The position numbers and the translations under genes are program-made. A stretch of 25,957 nucleotides of DNA. It comes from JAJFTV01 sp964426355. GTDB taxonomy: Bacteria > Chloroflexota > Anaerolineae > Anaerolineales > Anaerolineaceae. The stretch is taken from the NCBI GenBank assembly GCA_964426355.1, contig CAYRRA010000034.1:1-25957 (forward strand), written 5' to 3'. The notes below the pieces were generated by a model. It was not told where the DNA came from. It was given only the letters and a program-made list of their open reading frames with translations, and made no database searches. Positions 1 to 6,063 of the stretch are shown here, in pieces (within the stretch, counting starts at the first letter, position 1; each line of letters begins with the position of its first letter).

Positions 1-125
1 TACCGTAAATAACAGAACCGGGACCAAACAATACTTCTGCATTTTCAATTGTAAATACATCAAGAGATATAACATTCTGCAAAGTTCCGCTTCTGAGCCT
101 GGGAGCATCTGTTACAACATTCAGT
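1..125 (-). pseudogene. TonB-dependent receptor plug-domain fragment (partial)
   Basis: The minus strand has an open frame through this edge. It reads RSGTLQN, then VISLDVFTIENAEVLFGPG and SVIYG. The spacing of the LQN motif, a Leu-Asp pair, an Ile-Glu-x-x-Glu-Val segment and Gly-Pro-Gly-Ser-Val-x-Tyr-Gly is that of the plug domain of TonB-dependent outer-membrane receptors, especially Bacteroidota-type ones. The frame stays open past 140, but the other strand there already reads as transposase, so the receptor part probably ends near 125. Only about 40 residues are visible and the rest, if any, lies left of the window. No promoter, start or signal peptide can be seen. The receptor assignment rests on one motif block and is moderately sure; the pseudogene status is inferred from the junction. 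Confidence 0.5.
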
Positions 126-161
126 TCGCTTTTTGTGATGAACTCAAAGCCTGTATCAACG

Positions 162-592
162 GATTTGTTACGAAGTGGAAACACATATACTGCCAATGGC
201 GCTGCTGAAATGATCAAAGAAATCATTGCCCATTTAAAACCGATGATTTGGAAATCCTGTTCCGCATGGACAGCGGCTATTTCGACGAGGAAATTATTGA
301 AGAGATCGAATCAACCGGTTGCAAGTATTTGATCAAGGGAAAAAAGTATCCAACGCCCGCTTCTCAAGTTACGGCTCCATCCGTTTCATTCACGAAAGGT
401 GATGAAGGCAGAGAAACAACAGAGCTGGTTACCAAACTGGATACCTGGGACAAAGAAAGAAGATTTGTCGTCTCACGGGTATTGAAACCAGAATAAGATA
501 GGTTGCAATCATCCCTTCTGGAAGGTGATGAATACGAGTACTTTTACTTTGTGACCAATACCGAACTACCTTCAGAAAAATTGGTCTTCATT
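162..592 (+). pseudogene. IS1380-type transposase remnant, frameshifted and interrupted
   Basis: Two frames join into one transposase core. The first contains SGNTYTANGAAEMIKEI. After a one-base loss in the A-run at 236-239, the next frame continues with DDLEILFRMDSGYFDEEII and then CKYLIKGKKYPT. The MDSGYF block looks like the second catalytic Asp region of IS1380-family DDE transposases. An in-frame TAA at 494-496 then breaks the protein, and the same frame continues with EGDEYEYFYFVTNTELPSEK, the usual downstream segment. Both ends are missing: the N-terminal third and the C-terminal third with the catalytic Glu are absent, and no terminal inverted repeats were found. The copy is dead. Family assignment is from motif memory and fairly sure. 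Confidence 0.7.
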
Positions 593-811
593 AAACAAAT
601 GGACGATATCTCCCTCTCGATTTGTGGATCACCCGCTCCTGATCTTGCAGAAATTCCTACATTAATTGTTATTACTCCATGGGAACAATATTGGAACAGG
701 ATTGCTTTTGAAGGAAAAGCATGGGATCAATCTGATCAGTTCAGACAGCCCCATGTTTTTTTTAGCATCATGCAAAATCAAAGGAATAATGTTATCATCA
801 GGAATAGATAG
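593..811 (+). other. Unrecognised reading-frame tail fused to the transposase remnant
   Basis: The transposase frame does not continue with the expected family sequence after Leu-Val-Phe-Ile near 592. It runs on for about 72 codons to a TAG at 809-811. This tail looks protein-like (TPWEQYWNRIAFEGKAWDQ, then QPHVFFSIMQNQRNNVII) but I do not recognise it. It may be the 3' end of a gene interrupted by the element, or chance. No start codon with a ribosome site precedes it. The following bases to 880 hold nothing recognisable. Confidence 0.3.
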
Positions 812-897
812 GCAGGTAGAAGAATCAATCTGAATTTGAGTTCTCCCTGAATGGTGTTTTTTTCAACGAGGAATTAAACAGGAAAGGAGTGCTGCTG

Positions 898-1848
898 ATG
901 CCAACTTTTAAGCCAACCCGCAATCGGATTGACCCAACCATCATGGATACCACCCCTAAACGGCGTCCTGCCTGGATTCATGTTCCACCCCGGGATGCAG
1001 CCACTGAAGAATGGCTGAAAGGAATCATGAGGACTAAATCACTGCACACGGTGTGCGAAGAAGCCGGTTGTCCGAATATGGGCGAATGCTGGGGCAGTGG
1101 GACTTCCACTTTTCTGGTGCTTGGGGATATTTGTACACGCACCTGTGGATTTTGCGATGTCCGTCATGGCAAACCCGCAGCGATCGATTGGGATGAAGCC
1201 GAACGGGTTGCACAGGCGGTGAAAGTCATGAATTTGAAGCATGCGGTCATTACCAGCGTCACGCGAGATGATTTAAGGGACGGGGGCGCCACCCTGTTTG
1301 CGATGATTATCGAGAAAATTCGGGCTGCCTTGCCAGGCTGTTCGGTGGAAGTACTCATCCCGGATTTTAAGGGCAAGATGGATCTGTTAAAAATTGTCAT
1401 GGATGCCCGACCCGAAATTTTAAATCATAATCTGGAGACTGTTCCACGCTTATTCAAGCTGGTGCAGCCTCAGGATCATTATGAATGGTCTGCTGCCACG
1501 CTGAAAAACGCCAAAGAACTGAATGCACAGGTGTTGACCAAATCTGGCATTATGGTAGGGCTGGGGGAAACGCTGGATGAAGTCAAAAGCGTGATGCGCG
1601 ATCTGCGCAGTTGGCATGTGGATATTCTTACGCTGGGTCAGTATCTGCAGCCCAGCCGGCGGCATTTGCCGATCGACCGCTTCTATACGCTTGAGGATTT
1701 TGCAGACTTAAAAGCATATGGCTTAGAGATTGGTTTTTCCTGGGTTGAGAGTGGTCCTCTGGTACGTTCCTCCTACCATGCGGCAGAACAAGTTCGCCAG
1801 TTGAGTACCCTCCATCAGCAGCTTTGCGGGAATGCCAAACCTGAGTAA
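898..1848 (+). CDS. lipA: Lipoyl synthase (radical SAM)
   Basis: LipA inserts two sulfur atoms into octanoyl groups carried on E2 or GcvH domains, giving lipoyl groups in the cytoplasm. All family cysteines are present: C53-x4-C58-x5-C64 for the auxiliary cluster and C79-x3-C83-x2-C86 (CTRTCGFC) for the SAM-binding cluster. The C-terminal RSSYHA, with its conserved Ser, is also present. The length of 316 residues is normal. I start at ATG 898 because GGAAAGGAG at 881-889 lies about 9 bases upstream; a GTG at 889 would overlap that site. The next two genes encode a lipoate ligase, so the three make a lipoylation cluster. No promoter was clear upstream, where the sequence is insertion-element debris. 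Identity is very sure. Confidence 0.95.
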   Translation: MPTFKPTRNRIDPTIMDTTPKRRPAWIHVPPRDAATEEWLKGIMRTKSLHTVCEEAGCPNMGECWGSGTSTFLVLGDICTRTCGFCDVRHGKPAAIDWDEAERVAQAVKVMNLKHAVITSVTRDDLRDGGATLFAMIIEKIRAALPGCSVEVLIPDFKGKMDLLKIVMDARPEILNHNLETVPRLFKLVQPQDHYEWSAATLKNAKELNAQVLTKSGIMVGLGETLDEVKSVMRDLRSWHVDILTLGQYLQPSRRHLPIDRFYTLEDFADLKAYGLEIGFSWVESGPLVRSSYHAAEQVRQLSTLHQQLCGNAKPE

Positions 1849-1979
1849 AGGGCTTCCCTCAGCCAACGCGTCAGAGATAATGGAAACCAAATGGCTATAT
1901 TTCCCTGCAACGAATGGATGAGTAAAGGGTTTAATGGGATAATCCGGTGCGCCGGAAAATTCAACCCAAGGATCACGCT

Positions 1980-2264
1980 ATGACACAAAAAACCGTAACA
2001 CGAAAAATCCCAGGGGGTAAACTGGTGCGGATGGATGTCCGATTTTCGGATCAGATTGAAGTCTTGGTGATTACCGGTGATTTTTTTCTGCACCCTGAAG
2101 AAGCACTGGATGCGATCACAGCCGAATTGGCGTCGGCTTCACTCCCTTTGGATCCTGCTTATGTGCTGCACCAATTGCAAAAGGTATTGACCGAGCTGGA
2201 AGCGCAATTAATAGGGGTCAGCCCGGACGATCTGGTTTCCATTTTGGAGGAGGCGCTTGCATGA
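1980..2264 (+). CDS. lplB: Accessory subunit of bipartite lipoate-protein ligase (LplB-like)
   Basis: A 94-residue protein with GGKLVRMDV near the N-terminus and ITGDFFLHPEEALD at 31-44. This is the pattern of the C-terminal (accessory) domain of lipoate-protein ligase when it is a separate polypeptide, as known for the Thermoplasma acidophilum LplA-LplB pair. There the small subunit is needed to activate lipoate with ATP. ATG 1980 is preferred over an upstream GTG at 1947 because AAGGA lies 7 bases before it. The stop overlaps the start of the catalytic subunit gene (ATGA at 2261-2264), so the two are translationally coupled, fitting a one-to-one complex. The 131 bases between lipA and this gene hold no other feature I can name. 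Confidence 0.82.
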   Translation: MTQKTVTRKIPGGKLVRMDVRFSDQIEVLVITGDFFLHPEEALDAITAELASASLPLDPAYVLHQLQKVLTELEAQLIGVSPDDLVSILEEALA

Positions 2265-3007
2265 AATACCGTTTGATCCCTTTTCAGTACTTTAATGCCT
2301 ACATGAATATGGCACTGGATGAAACCATCATGGGGGGTGTTCGCAGCGGTTCGACGCTGCCGACAATTCGATTCTACGGTTGGGAACCATCGGCTGTTTC
2401 GATTGGTATATTTCAGGGAATTCATAACGAGGTACATCTGGAAGAGACCCGGCGTCAGGGCGTGGATGTGGTGAGGCGTATGACAGGCGGCGGTGCGGTG
2501 TATCATGATCAAATGGGGGAGGTGACCTATAGCTTGATCGCACCCGAAAGTGCGTTCCCCAAAAATATTATCGTTTCCTATGAGCGGATCTGCCAGGATA
2601 TTGTAAAGGCATTAACCCTGCTGGGCATTGAGGCGACTTTTCACCCGGTGAATGATATCCTGGTGGGCGAGCAAAAAATCTCCGGCAACGCGCAAACCCG
2701 GCGCAGCGGTGTTTTATTGCAGCATGGCACCATTTTGTTTACCGTAGATGTCGAAAAAATGTATACTCTCTTAAACGTCAGCCAGGAAAAAATTTCCGAC
2801 AAGCTGATCAAGAGCGTGCAAAAACGCGTCACCAGCGTCCAGGATCAGGCGCCCGTCTCCATGCAGGCGCTGCAAGAGGCATTGCAATCTGGTTTCAGTC
2901 AGGGCAAGGAGATTGTCATGGGAGATTACACGGCTGAGGAATTGGCTAAGGCAAAAGAACTGGCGGAAAGCAAATTTGCGAGCCATGCCTGGAATTATAA
3001 GTTGTAA
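2261..3007 (+). CDS. lplA: Lipoate-protein ligase catalytic subunit (LplA large domain)
   Basis: A 248-residue cofactor transferase-fold protein (biotin/lipoate A/B ligase family) that would attach lipoate or octanoate to acceptor domains through an acyl-adenylate. Key motifs are RRMTGGGAVYHD at 72-83, PVNDILVGEQKISGNAQ with the catalytic-type Lys139, and LLQHGTILF near 152-160. It lacks the cysteine that octanoyltransferases of the LipM/LipL type place just before the Lys loop (here HPVND). I therefore call it a ligase and not LipM; it is not LipB. The E. coli-type C-terminal domain is absent and is supplied by the upstream small gene. The ribosome site GGAGGAGG lies inside that gene. The exact substrate (free lipoate or octanoate) is inferred. 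Confidence 0.85.
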   Translation: MKYRLIPFQYFNAYMNMALDETIMGGVRSGSTLPTIRFYGWEPSAVSIGIFQGIHNEVHLEETRRQGVDVVRRMTGGGAVYHDQMGEVTYSLIAPESAFPKNIIVSYERICQDIVKALTLLGIEATFHPVNDILVGEQKISGNAQTRRSGVLLQHGTILFTVDVEKMYTLLNVSQEKISDKLIKSVQKRVTSVQDQAPVSMQALQEALQSGFSQGKEIVMGDYTAEELAKAKELAESKFASHAWNYKL

Positions 3008-3399
3008 CCCGCTGCTTCCAAGATCAACTCTAGCTAGGCAGCAGCTTCATTGAATAGGGATATTTATCTCAGTGAGGAGTACATGAGGTGGATATTCCTT
3101 AATATTAAATACATAAAAGTGGGTGCGGCTGGCGAAGCGAGTGCTCATTATGATTTGGGTAAAACAAATAGTTCACAAATCTACCAGCCAATGAGTAGGC
3201 AGCAAGTTCTAAAAAGTGGACTCAAGGAAGTGAAAATAAATGGGTATGGGATAAATCAGTATCCTTTGACCACTATGAACAAGATTTGGAATACCTATAT
3301 CAACGTGAAGACAATAAGGGATTCAGAATCTGGTTAAAATATAGTGCACTCATGGTAGCGCCGCGTGGTCGATTCTAAACACAAAACAGTGGTCTGGTC
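3008..3399 (+). other. AT-rich intergenic stretch, no convincing gene
   Basis: The stretch lies between the lplA stop and the 3' end of mrp, so both neighbours end into it. A weak stem (GCTGCTT near 3011 with AGGCAGC near 3036, 18-base loop) could end lplA transcription but has no U-run. A 95-codon frame at 3050-3337 has no well-spaced ribosome site, no recognisable motif and an unusual composition. It may be chance or a decayed gene. Confidence 0.4.
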
Positions 3400-4458
3400 T
3401 TACTGCCCTCTTTCGGTTTCGGGAATCAGTTCTTTGACCAATGCCTCAATTTCTGGCAGGGTGATATCTTCAACTTTTCCGGAATCACAGCGCATAGTAA
3501 TCTGCGGATTGATGGGTAACCGTACCCAGTTTGAGATTTGGACGCGGTCTGCAATTGCCTGCACATGGCTTTCACCAAAGATTTCGTATTGGTTGCCGTT
3601 GTCTGGCGCGCGGAAATAACTCATGTTTTCTACCAGCCCAACAATGGGAATGTTAAGCTGATGAACCAGGTGTACTGCCTTCTGCACAATCATGCCGGCG
3701 AGCGCTTGCGGCGTGGTGACCATGATGACGCCGTTGAGCGGCAGGTTCTGCATCACGGTCAGTGCAGCATCCGATGTGCCCGGCGGCATATCCACCAGTA
3801 GTAAATCCAGTTCGCCCCATAACGTCTCTTCCCAAAATTGGGTAATGGCGCGCGTGATCAATGGTCCGCGCCAGACCACAGGCATATTTTCGTCTGGGAG
3901 CAAGATGTTGGTGGAGATAATTTTGATACCGCTGTTGGTGTAGGCTGGCAGAATTCCCAGCTCGCCCTGGGGAAGACCGCCCGCTGATAACCCGAACAGG
4001 CGTGGGATGCTGGGACCGGTAATATCGGCATCCAATATACCCACTTTAAGACACTGGCGGCGCGCTTCGCTGGCTAACAGGGCAGTCACCGAAGATTTAC
4101 CCACGCCACCTTTTCCGCTCATCACCGCTAAAACGCGCTTGACTTTGTTGAATTCTTTCAACTTGGGTAGGTTCGGACGAACGGTCTCGAACAATTTTTT
4201 CCGTTCTTCTTCGCTCATCTGGGTGAATTCGACCTTAACATCTGTAACGCCAGGCTGTTGCATGAGCACCTGGCGGGCATTGTCTGCCATCTGGTCGCGC
4301 ATGGGGCAGCCGATGATGGTGAGGTTTAATTTAAAGGAGACTACACCGTCTGGGCTTTGTTTAAGATCACGTACCATGCCCAATTCAACGATATTTTTTC
4401 CCAGTTCTGGATCCATGACCTGGCGAAGCGCCTCGATCAATGATGATTCTGCTGACAT
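3400..4458 (-). CDS. mrp: Mrp/ApbC-family P-loop ATPase, iron-sulfur carrier type
   Basis: A 352-residue protein in two parts. Residues 1-95 are a MIP18/DUF59-like domain with MDPELG and the conserved CPMR-type Cys51. Residues 105-352 are a MinD/Mrp ATPase with deviant Walker A GKGGVGKS at 115-122, DADITGPS at 143-150 and DMPPGTSD at 223-230. The family carries or assembles Fe-S clusters in the cytoplasm. The usual C-terminal CxxC that binds the bridging cluster is missing: ENMSYFRAPDNG occupies its place (277-288). Some homologues, for instance cyanobacterial ones, also lack it. The start has AAGGAG 6-7 bases upstream. LipA and other Fe-S enzymes nearby are plausible clients, but no operon links them because the strands differ. 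Confidence 0.9.
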   Translation of the reverse strand: MSAESSLIEALRQVMDPELGKNIVELGMVRDLKQSPDGVVSFKLNLTIIGCPMRDQMADNARQVLMQQPGVTDVKVEFTQMSEEERKKLFETVRPNLPKLKEFNKVKRVLAVMSGKGGVGKSSVTALLASEARRQCLKVGILDADITGPSIPRLFGLSAGGLPQGELGILPAYTNSGIKIISTNILLPDENMPVVWRGPLITRAITQFWEETLWGELDLLLVDMPPGTSDAALTVMQNLPLNGVIMVTTPQALAGMIVQKAVHLVHQLNIPIVGLVENMSYFRAPDNGNQYEIFGESHVQAIADRVQISNWVRLPINPQITMRCDSGKVEDITLPEIEALVKELIPETERGQ

Positions 4459-4479
4459 TACAACTCCTTATGACTCTGA

Positions 4480-4509
4480 ATAATAGCAGGTCTATTTTAC
4501 CTCGAGTCA
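4480..4509 (-). promoter_or_regulatory. Candidate sigma-70-type promoter for mrp
   Basis: On the minus strand, TGACTC, an 18-base spacer and TATTAT with an upstream TGC (extended -10) lie 22 bases before the mrp start. The -35 box is weak. Position and the extended -10 are the support. Confidence 0.4.
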
Positions 4510-4718
4510 GGACGGGTTAGCGGTTTTCGATCCAATTCCGAGAAACAAACACAATACATAGTAACGGGTAAAAGAATTGGATTGAATTATCTGGTGAGTT
4601 TTTCAGTTTTTGGAACTTTTCCAGGGGTTAATCCGTATATATATTGTAGGGTGTTCAATCATCCGATGCTGCTATTTCTTGCAGTGTATCGTATATGGCA
4701 GCAGGGAATGACCTGCTG

Positions 4719-4772
4719 AAAAAAGTTGACAAAACTGTTAAGCTTTCTTTATTGAACAGTGACAACTTTTTT
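4719..4772. repeat. Long imperfect inverted repeat over a promoter region
   Basis: The left arm 4719-4739 (AAAAAAGTTG, five extra bases, ACTGTT) matches the reverse complement of the right arm 4755-4772, apart from three extra bases on the left and one mismatch. The arms are AT-rich, so a terminator is unlikely; an operator or recombination site is possible. The rest of 4510-4718 holds nothing I can name. Confidence 0.6.
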
Positions 4773-4779
4773 GTATCAT
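4726..4779 (+). promoter_or_regulatory. Candidate promoter(s) for the small-peptide unit
   Basis: TTGAAC at 4752-4757, a 16-base spacer and TATCAT at 4774-4779 form a plausible promoter 72 bases before the small gene start. A perfect TTGACA at 4726-4731 with TTTATT at 4748-4753 could be a second one. Both lie within the inverted repeat, so a protein bound there would block them. Confidence 0.5.
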
Positions 4780-4850
4780 TAGGGTTAAGGATAGTAGAAG
4801 AATTAACCTGATTTTAGAATTTGGGGTTTCCTTCACCCGAGGAGGATAAA

Positions 4851-4937
4851 ATGTCTGTCGTAGTGTATGTGGTTGTTGGTATCATTGCATTTTTGTTTGC
4901 TGCATTGAGTGTTGTCGGAGATTATTCTGAAAACTAG
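4851..4937 (+). CDS. 28-residue single-pass membrane peptide
   Basis: An ATG preceded by GAGGAGGATAAA, one of the best ribosome sites in the window, opens a 28-codon frame ending in TAG. The product starts MSVVVYVVVGIIAFLF, continues AALSVVG and ends DYSEN. This is one hydrophobic helix of about 22 residues and a short acidic tail, probably with the N-terminus outside or in the periplasm-facing leaflet. It lies between promoter-like boxes and a strong terminator, in a unit containing no longer gene. I do not recognise a family. A membrane-protein accessory subunit, a toxin-like peptide or a leader peptide are all possible. The coding call rests on the ribosome site plus the membrane-helix pattern. 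Confidence 0.6.
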   Translation: MSVVVYVVVGIIAFLFAALSVVGDYSEN

Positions 4938-4938
4938 A

Positions 4939-5055
4939 ATGCAAAAAAAGCAGTTGAAACAAAAGGCTTTTGTTGTGCAGGGAGTTGCCTTTGACGGTGT
5001 AGGCGACGTATGCGCGTTGTTTCAACGCGCCGTAAGAGAAGGTGCTACCGTTTAG
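4939..5055 (+). CDS. Possible 38-residue ORF, or structured RNA segment
   Basis: An ATG lies one base after the stop of the 28-residue peptide and opens a 38-codon frame. It begins with a basic stretch (MQKKQLKQKAF), then VVQGVAFDGVGDVCALF, and ends QRAVREGATV. The close spacing would allow coupled reinitiation, but no ribosome site of its own is visible. The same bases form hairpins: a perfect 8-bp stem GCGCGTTG/CAACGCGC with a three-base loop at 5012-5030, and GTTGCC/GGCGAC (one wobble pair) just before it. The stretch may therefore act as RNA and not as protein. I cannot decide between the two. Confidence 0.3.
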   Translation: MQKKQLKQKAFVVQGVAFDGVGDVCALFQRAVREGATV

Positions 5056-5077
5056 ATTCACGTGTATATCATGCAAT

Positions 5078-5119
5078 AACACGTCAGGCAGCGGTTTAGC
5101 TCCTGACGTGTTTTATTTT
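5078..5119 (+). terminator. Strong intrinsic terminator of the small-peptide unit
   Basis: A perfect 11-bp stem AACACGTCAGG (5078-5088) with CCTGACGTGTT (5102-5112), a 13-base loop, then TTTATTTT. It closes a unit of about 330 bases that begins near 4786. Among intergenic structures here it is the most terminator-like. Confidence 0.85.
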
Positions 5120-5379
5120 GCTCTTTCCCGTTTAAGGTTTTTACAGATCTGTAATAAGGGTGGCTTTACTCCCACTCGTTCCCGAAAACCTTAACCTAAA
5201 CAATTTTGAATAGGTGGTTTGGCTCGTGGTATCTCATACATCTGTATTATCCATAAAAAATGGCTATCAGATTTTTTGTTGCCATAGTGTTGCCACGCTG
5301 ACAAATACATTATCATCAAACCCGTTCTAAAATTCAAGAGTTTTTAGAAAACTGTCAAACTTAAAGGCAGCGAATTTTC
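5120..5379. other. AT-rich intergenic stretch with a 10-bp inverted repeat
   Basis: TTAAGGTTTT at 5132-5141 and AAAACCTTAA at 5185-5194 are perfect complements enclosing 43 bases, with the palindrome ACAGATCTGT inside at 5143-5152. They could be element ends or a binding site. No gene was found between this point and the 3' end of the HTH gene. Confidence 0.4.
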
Positions 5380-5889
5380 TTATACCTTTTTGTATGTTAA
5401 GAAAAGTCCCACAAATGCGCCGATAAAAACAAGTGGTGCTACTCTGACAAATATCCATTCAAATGCGTGCAATGCGACCCCTACAACCGCAGTTTCCGGA
5501 TTGCTATAATCCCAGCCCAAATAAGGGCTTTCCAACAAAATAAGGATCAGAAATATAGCCGCAATAAGAGCGCAAACCGAAATACATATCCAATGAAGCA
5601 CTTTTCTTTTTGCCGCAATCCGCTGAGCAAGTTGCAAGTTAATGACTTCAAGTTTCCCGGAAATAGCCCTCAGATCGTCGGCTTGCGGTTCAACAACTGT
5701 TTCGCCAAGCAGTGTGCTAACTGGTGTTTCGAGTACCTCTGACAGCGTTACCAACATTTCGGAGTCCGGAACAGATAATCCCTGCTCCCATTTCGAGATC
5801 GTTTGTCTTACCACATTTAATTGGATAGCAAGCTCTTCTTGGGATAATCCTTTTGCTTTTCTGATTGTCTTAATGTTTTCTTTTAACAT
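5380..5889 (-). CDS. XRE-family HTH regulator with C-terminal membrane anchor
   Basis: A 169-residue protein. Residues 1-62 form a Cro/CI-type helix-turn-helix (GLSQEELAIQLNVVRQTIS then KWEQG), a short linker follows, and two hydrophobic helices sit at about 99-119 and 147-166, ending in a basic KKV. The DNA-binding head would be cytoplasmic and tethered to the membrane. A longer frame starts at 5958, but the promoter lies inside that extension and AAAGGAAG precedes ATG 5889, so 5889 is preferred. This layout is common in Firmicutes, and the flanks are more AT-rich than the metabolic genes, which hints at transfer. The target is unknown; the adjacent small-peptide unit and its own promoter are the nearest candidates. 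Confidence 0.8.
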   Translation of the reverse strand: MLKENIKTIRKAKGLSQEELAIQLNVVRQTISKWEQGLSVPDSEMLVTLSEVLETPVSTLLGETVVEPQADDLRAISGKLEVINLQLAQRIAAKRKVLHWICISVCALIAAIFLILILLESPYLGWDYSNPETAVVGVALHAFEWIFVRVAPLVFIGAFVGLFLTYKKV

Positions 5890-5923
5890 TGGAGAAAACT
5901 TCCTTTCTTGAGTTGTTTCCACC

Positions 5924-5956
5924 ATTATACGAATGCACGCCGTTGCTACAAGCAAC
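5924..5956 (-). promoter_or_regulatory. Promoter with overlapping palindrome for the HTH gene
   Basis: On the minus strand TTGTAG (5946-5951), a 16-base spacer and a consensus TATAAT (5924-5929) precede the HTH gene by about 35 bases. A perfect palindrome GTTGCT-ACA-AGCAAC at 5942-5956 covers the -35 box, the expected place for a repressor site. Autoregulation is inferred. Confidence 0.6.
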
Positions 5957-5986
5957 ACGGATTAACATTTACGCAACGATGGGAAA

Positions 5987-6010
5987 GGGCGCCGCATTTC
6001 TGCGACGCCC
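5987..6010 (-). terminator. Probable terminator after guaA
   Basis: GGGCGCCGCA and TGCGACGCCC pair over 10 bp with one mismatch around a four-base loop. On the minus strand the stem is followed by TTTCCC, only a weak U-run. It lies 53 bases beyond the guaA stop and could serve that gene. Confidence 0.55.
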
Positions 6011-6063
6011 ATATACTCATATGAAAATAATCCAAACCAGCTTACTTTTCATCCTTTTTGATA

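Noticed and set aside
2261..3007. Octanoyltransferase (LipM) as the identity of the lplA gene
   Set aside because: The catalytic cysteine of LipM/LipL is absent and an LplB-type partner gene is coupled to it, which favours a ligase.
3050..3337. A 95-codon frame between lplA and mrp
   Set aside because: It has no properly spaced ribosome site and no recognisable motif, so it was described as part of the gap and not called a gene.
4719..4772. Intrinsic terminator
   Set aside because: The arms are mostly A and T with an interrupted stem, and promoter boxes lie within it, so an operator-like repeat is more likely.
4882..5082. A 66-codon minus-strand frame across the small-peptide unit
   Set aside because: It lies antisense to the better supported peptide gene and terminator, with no ribosome site or motif.
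4484..5380. tRNA or other standard RNA gene in the largest gene-poor gap
   Set aside because: No T-loop GGTTCGA-type sequence, acceptor stem or known RNA core was found.
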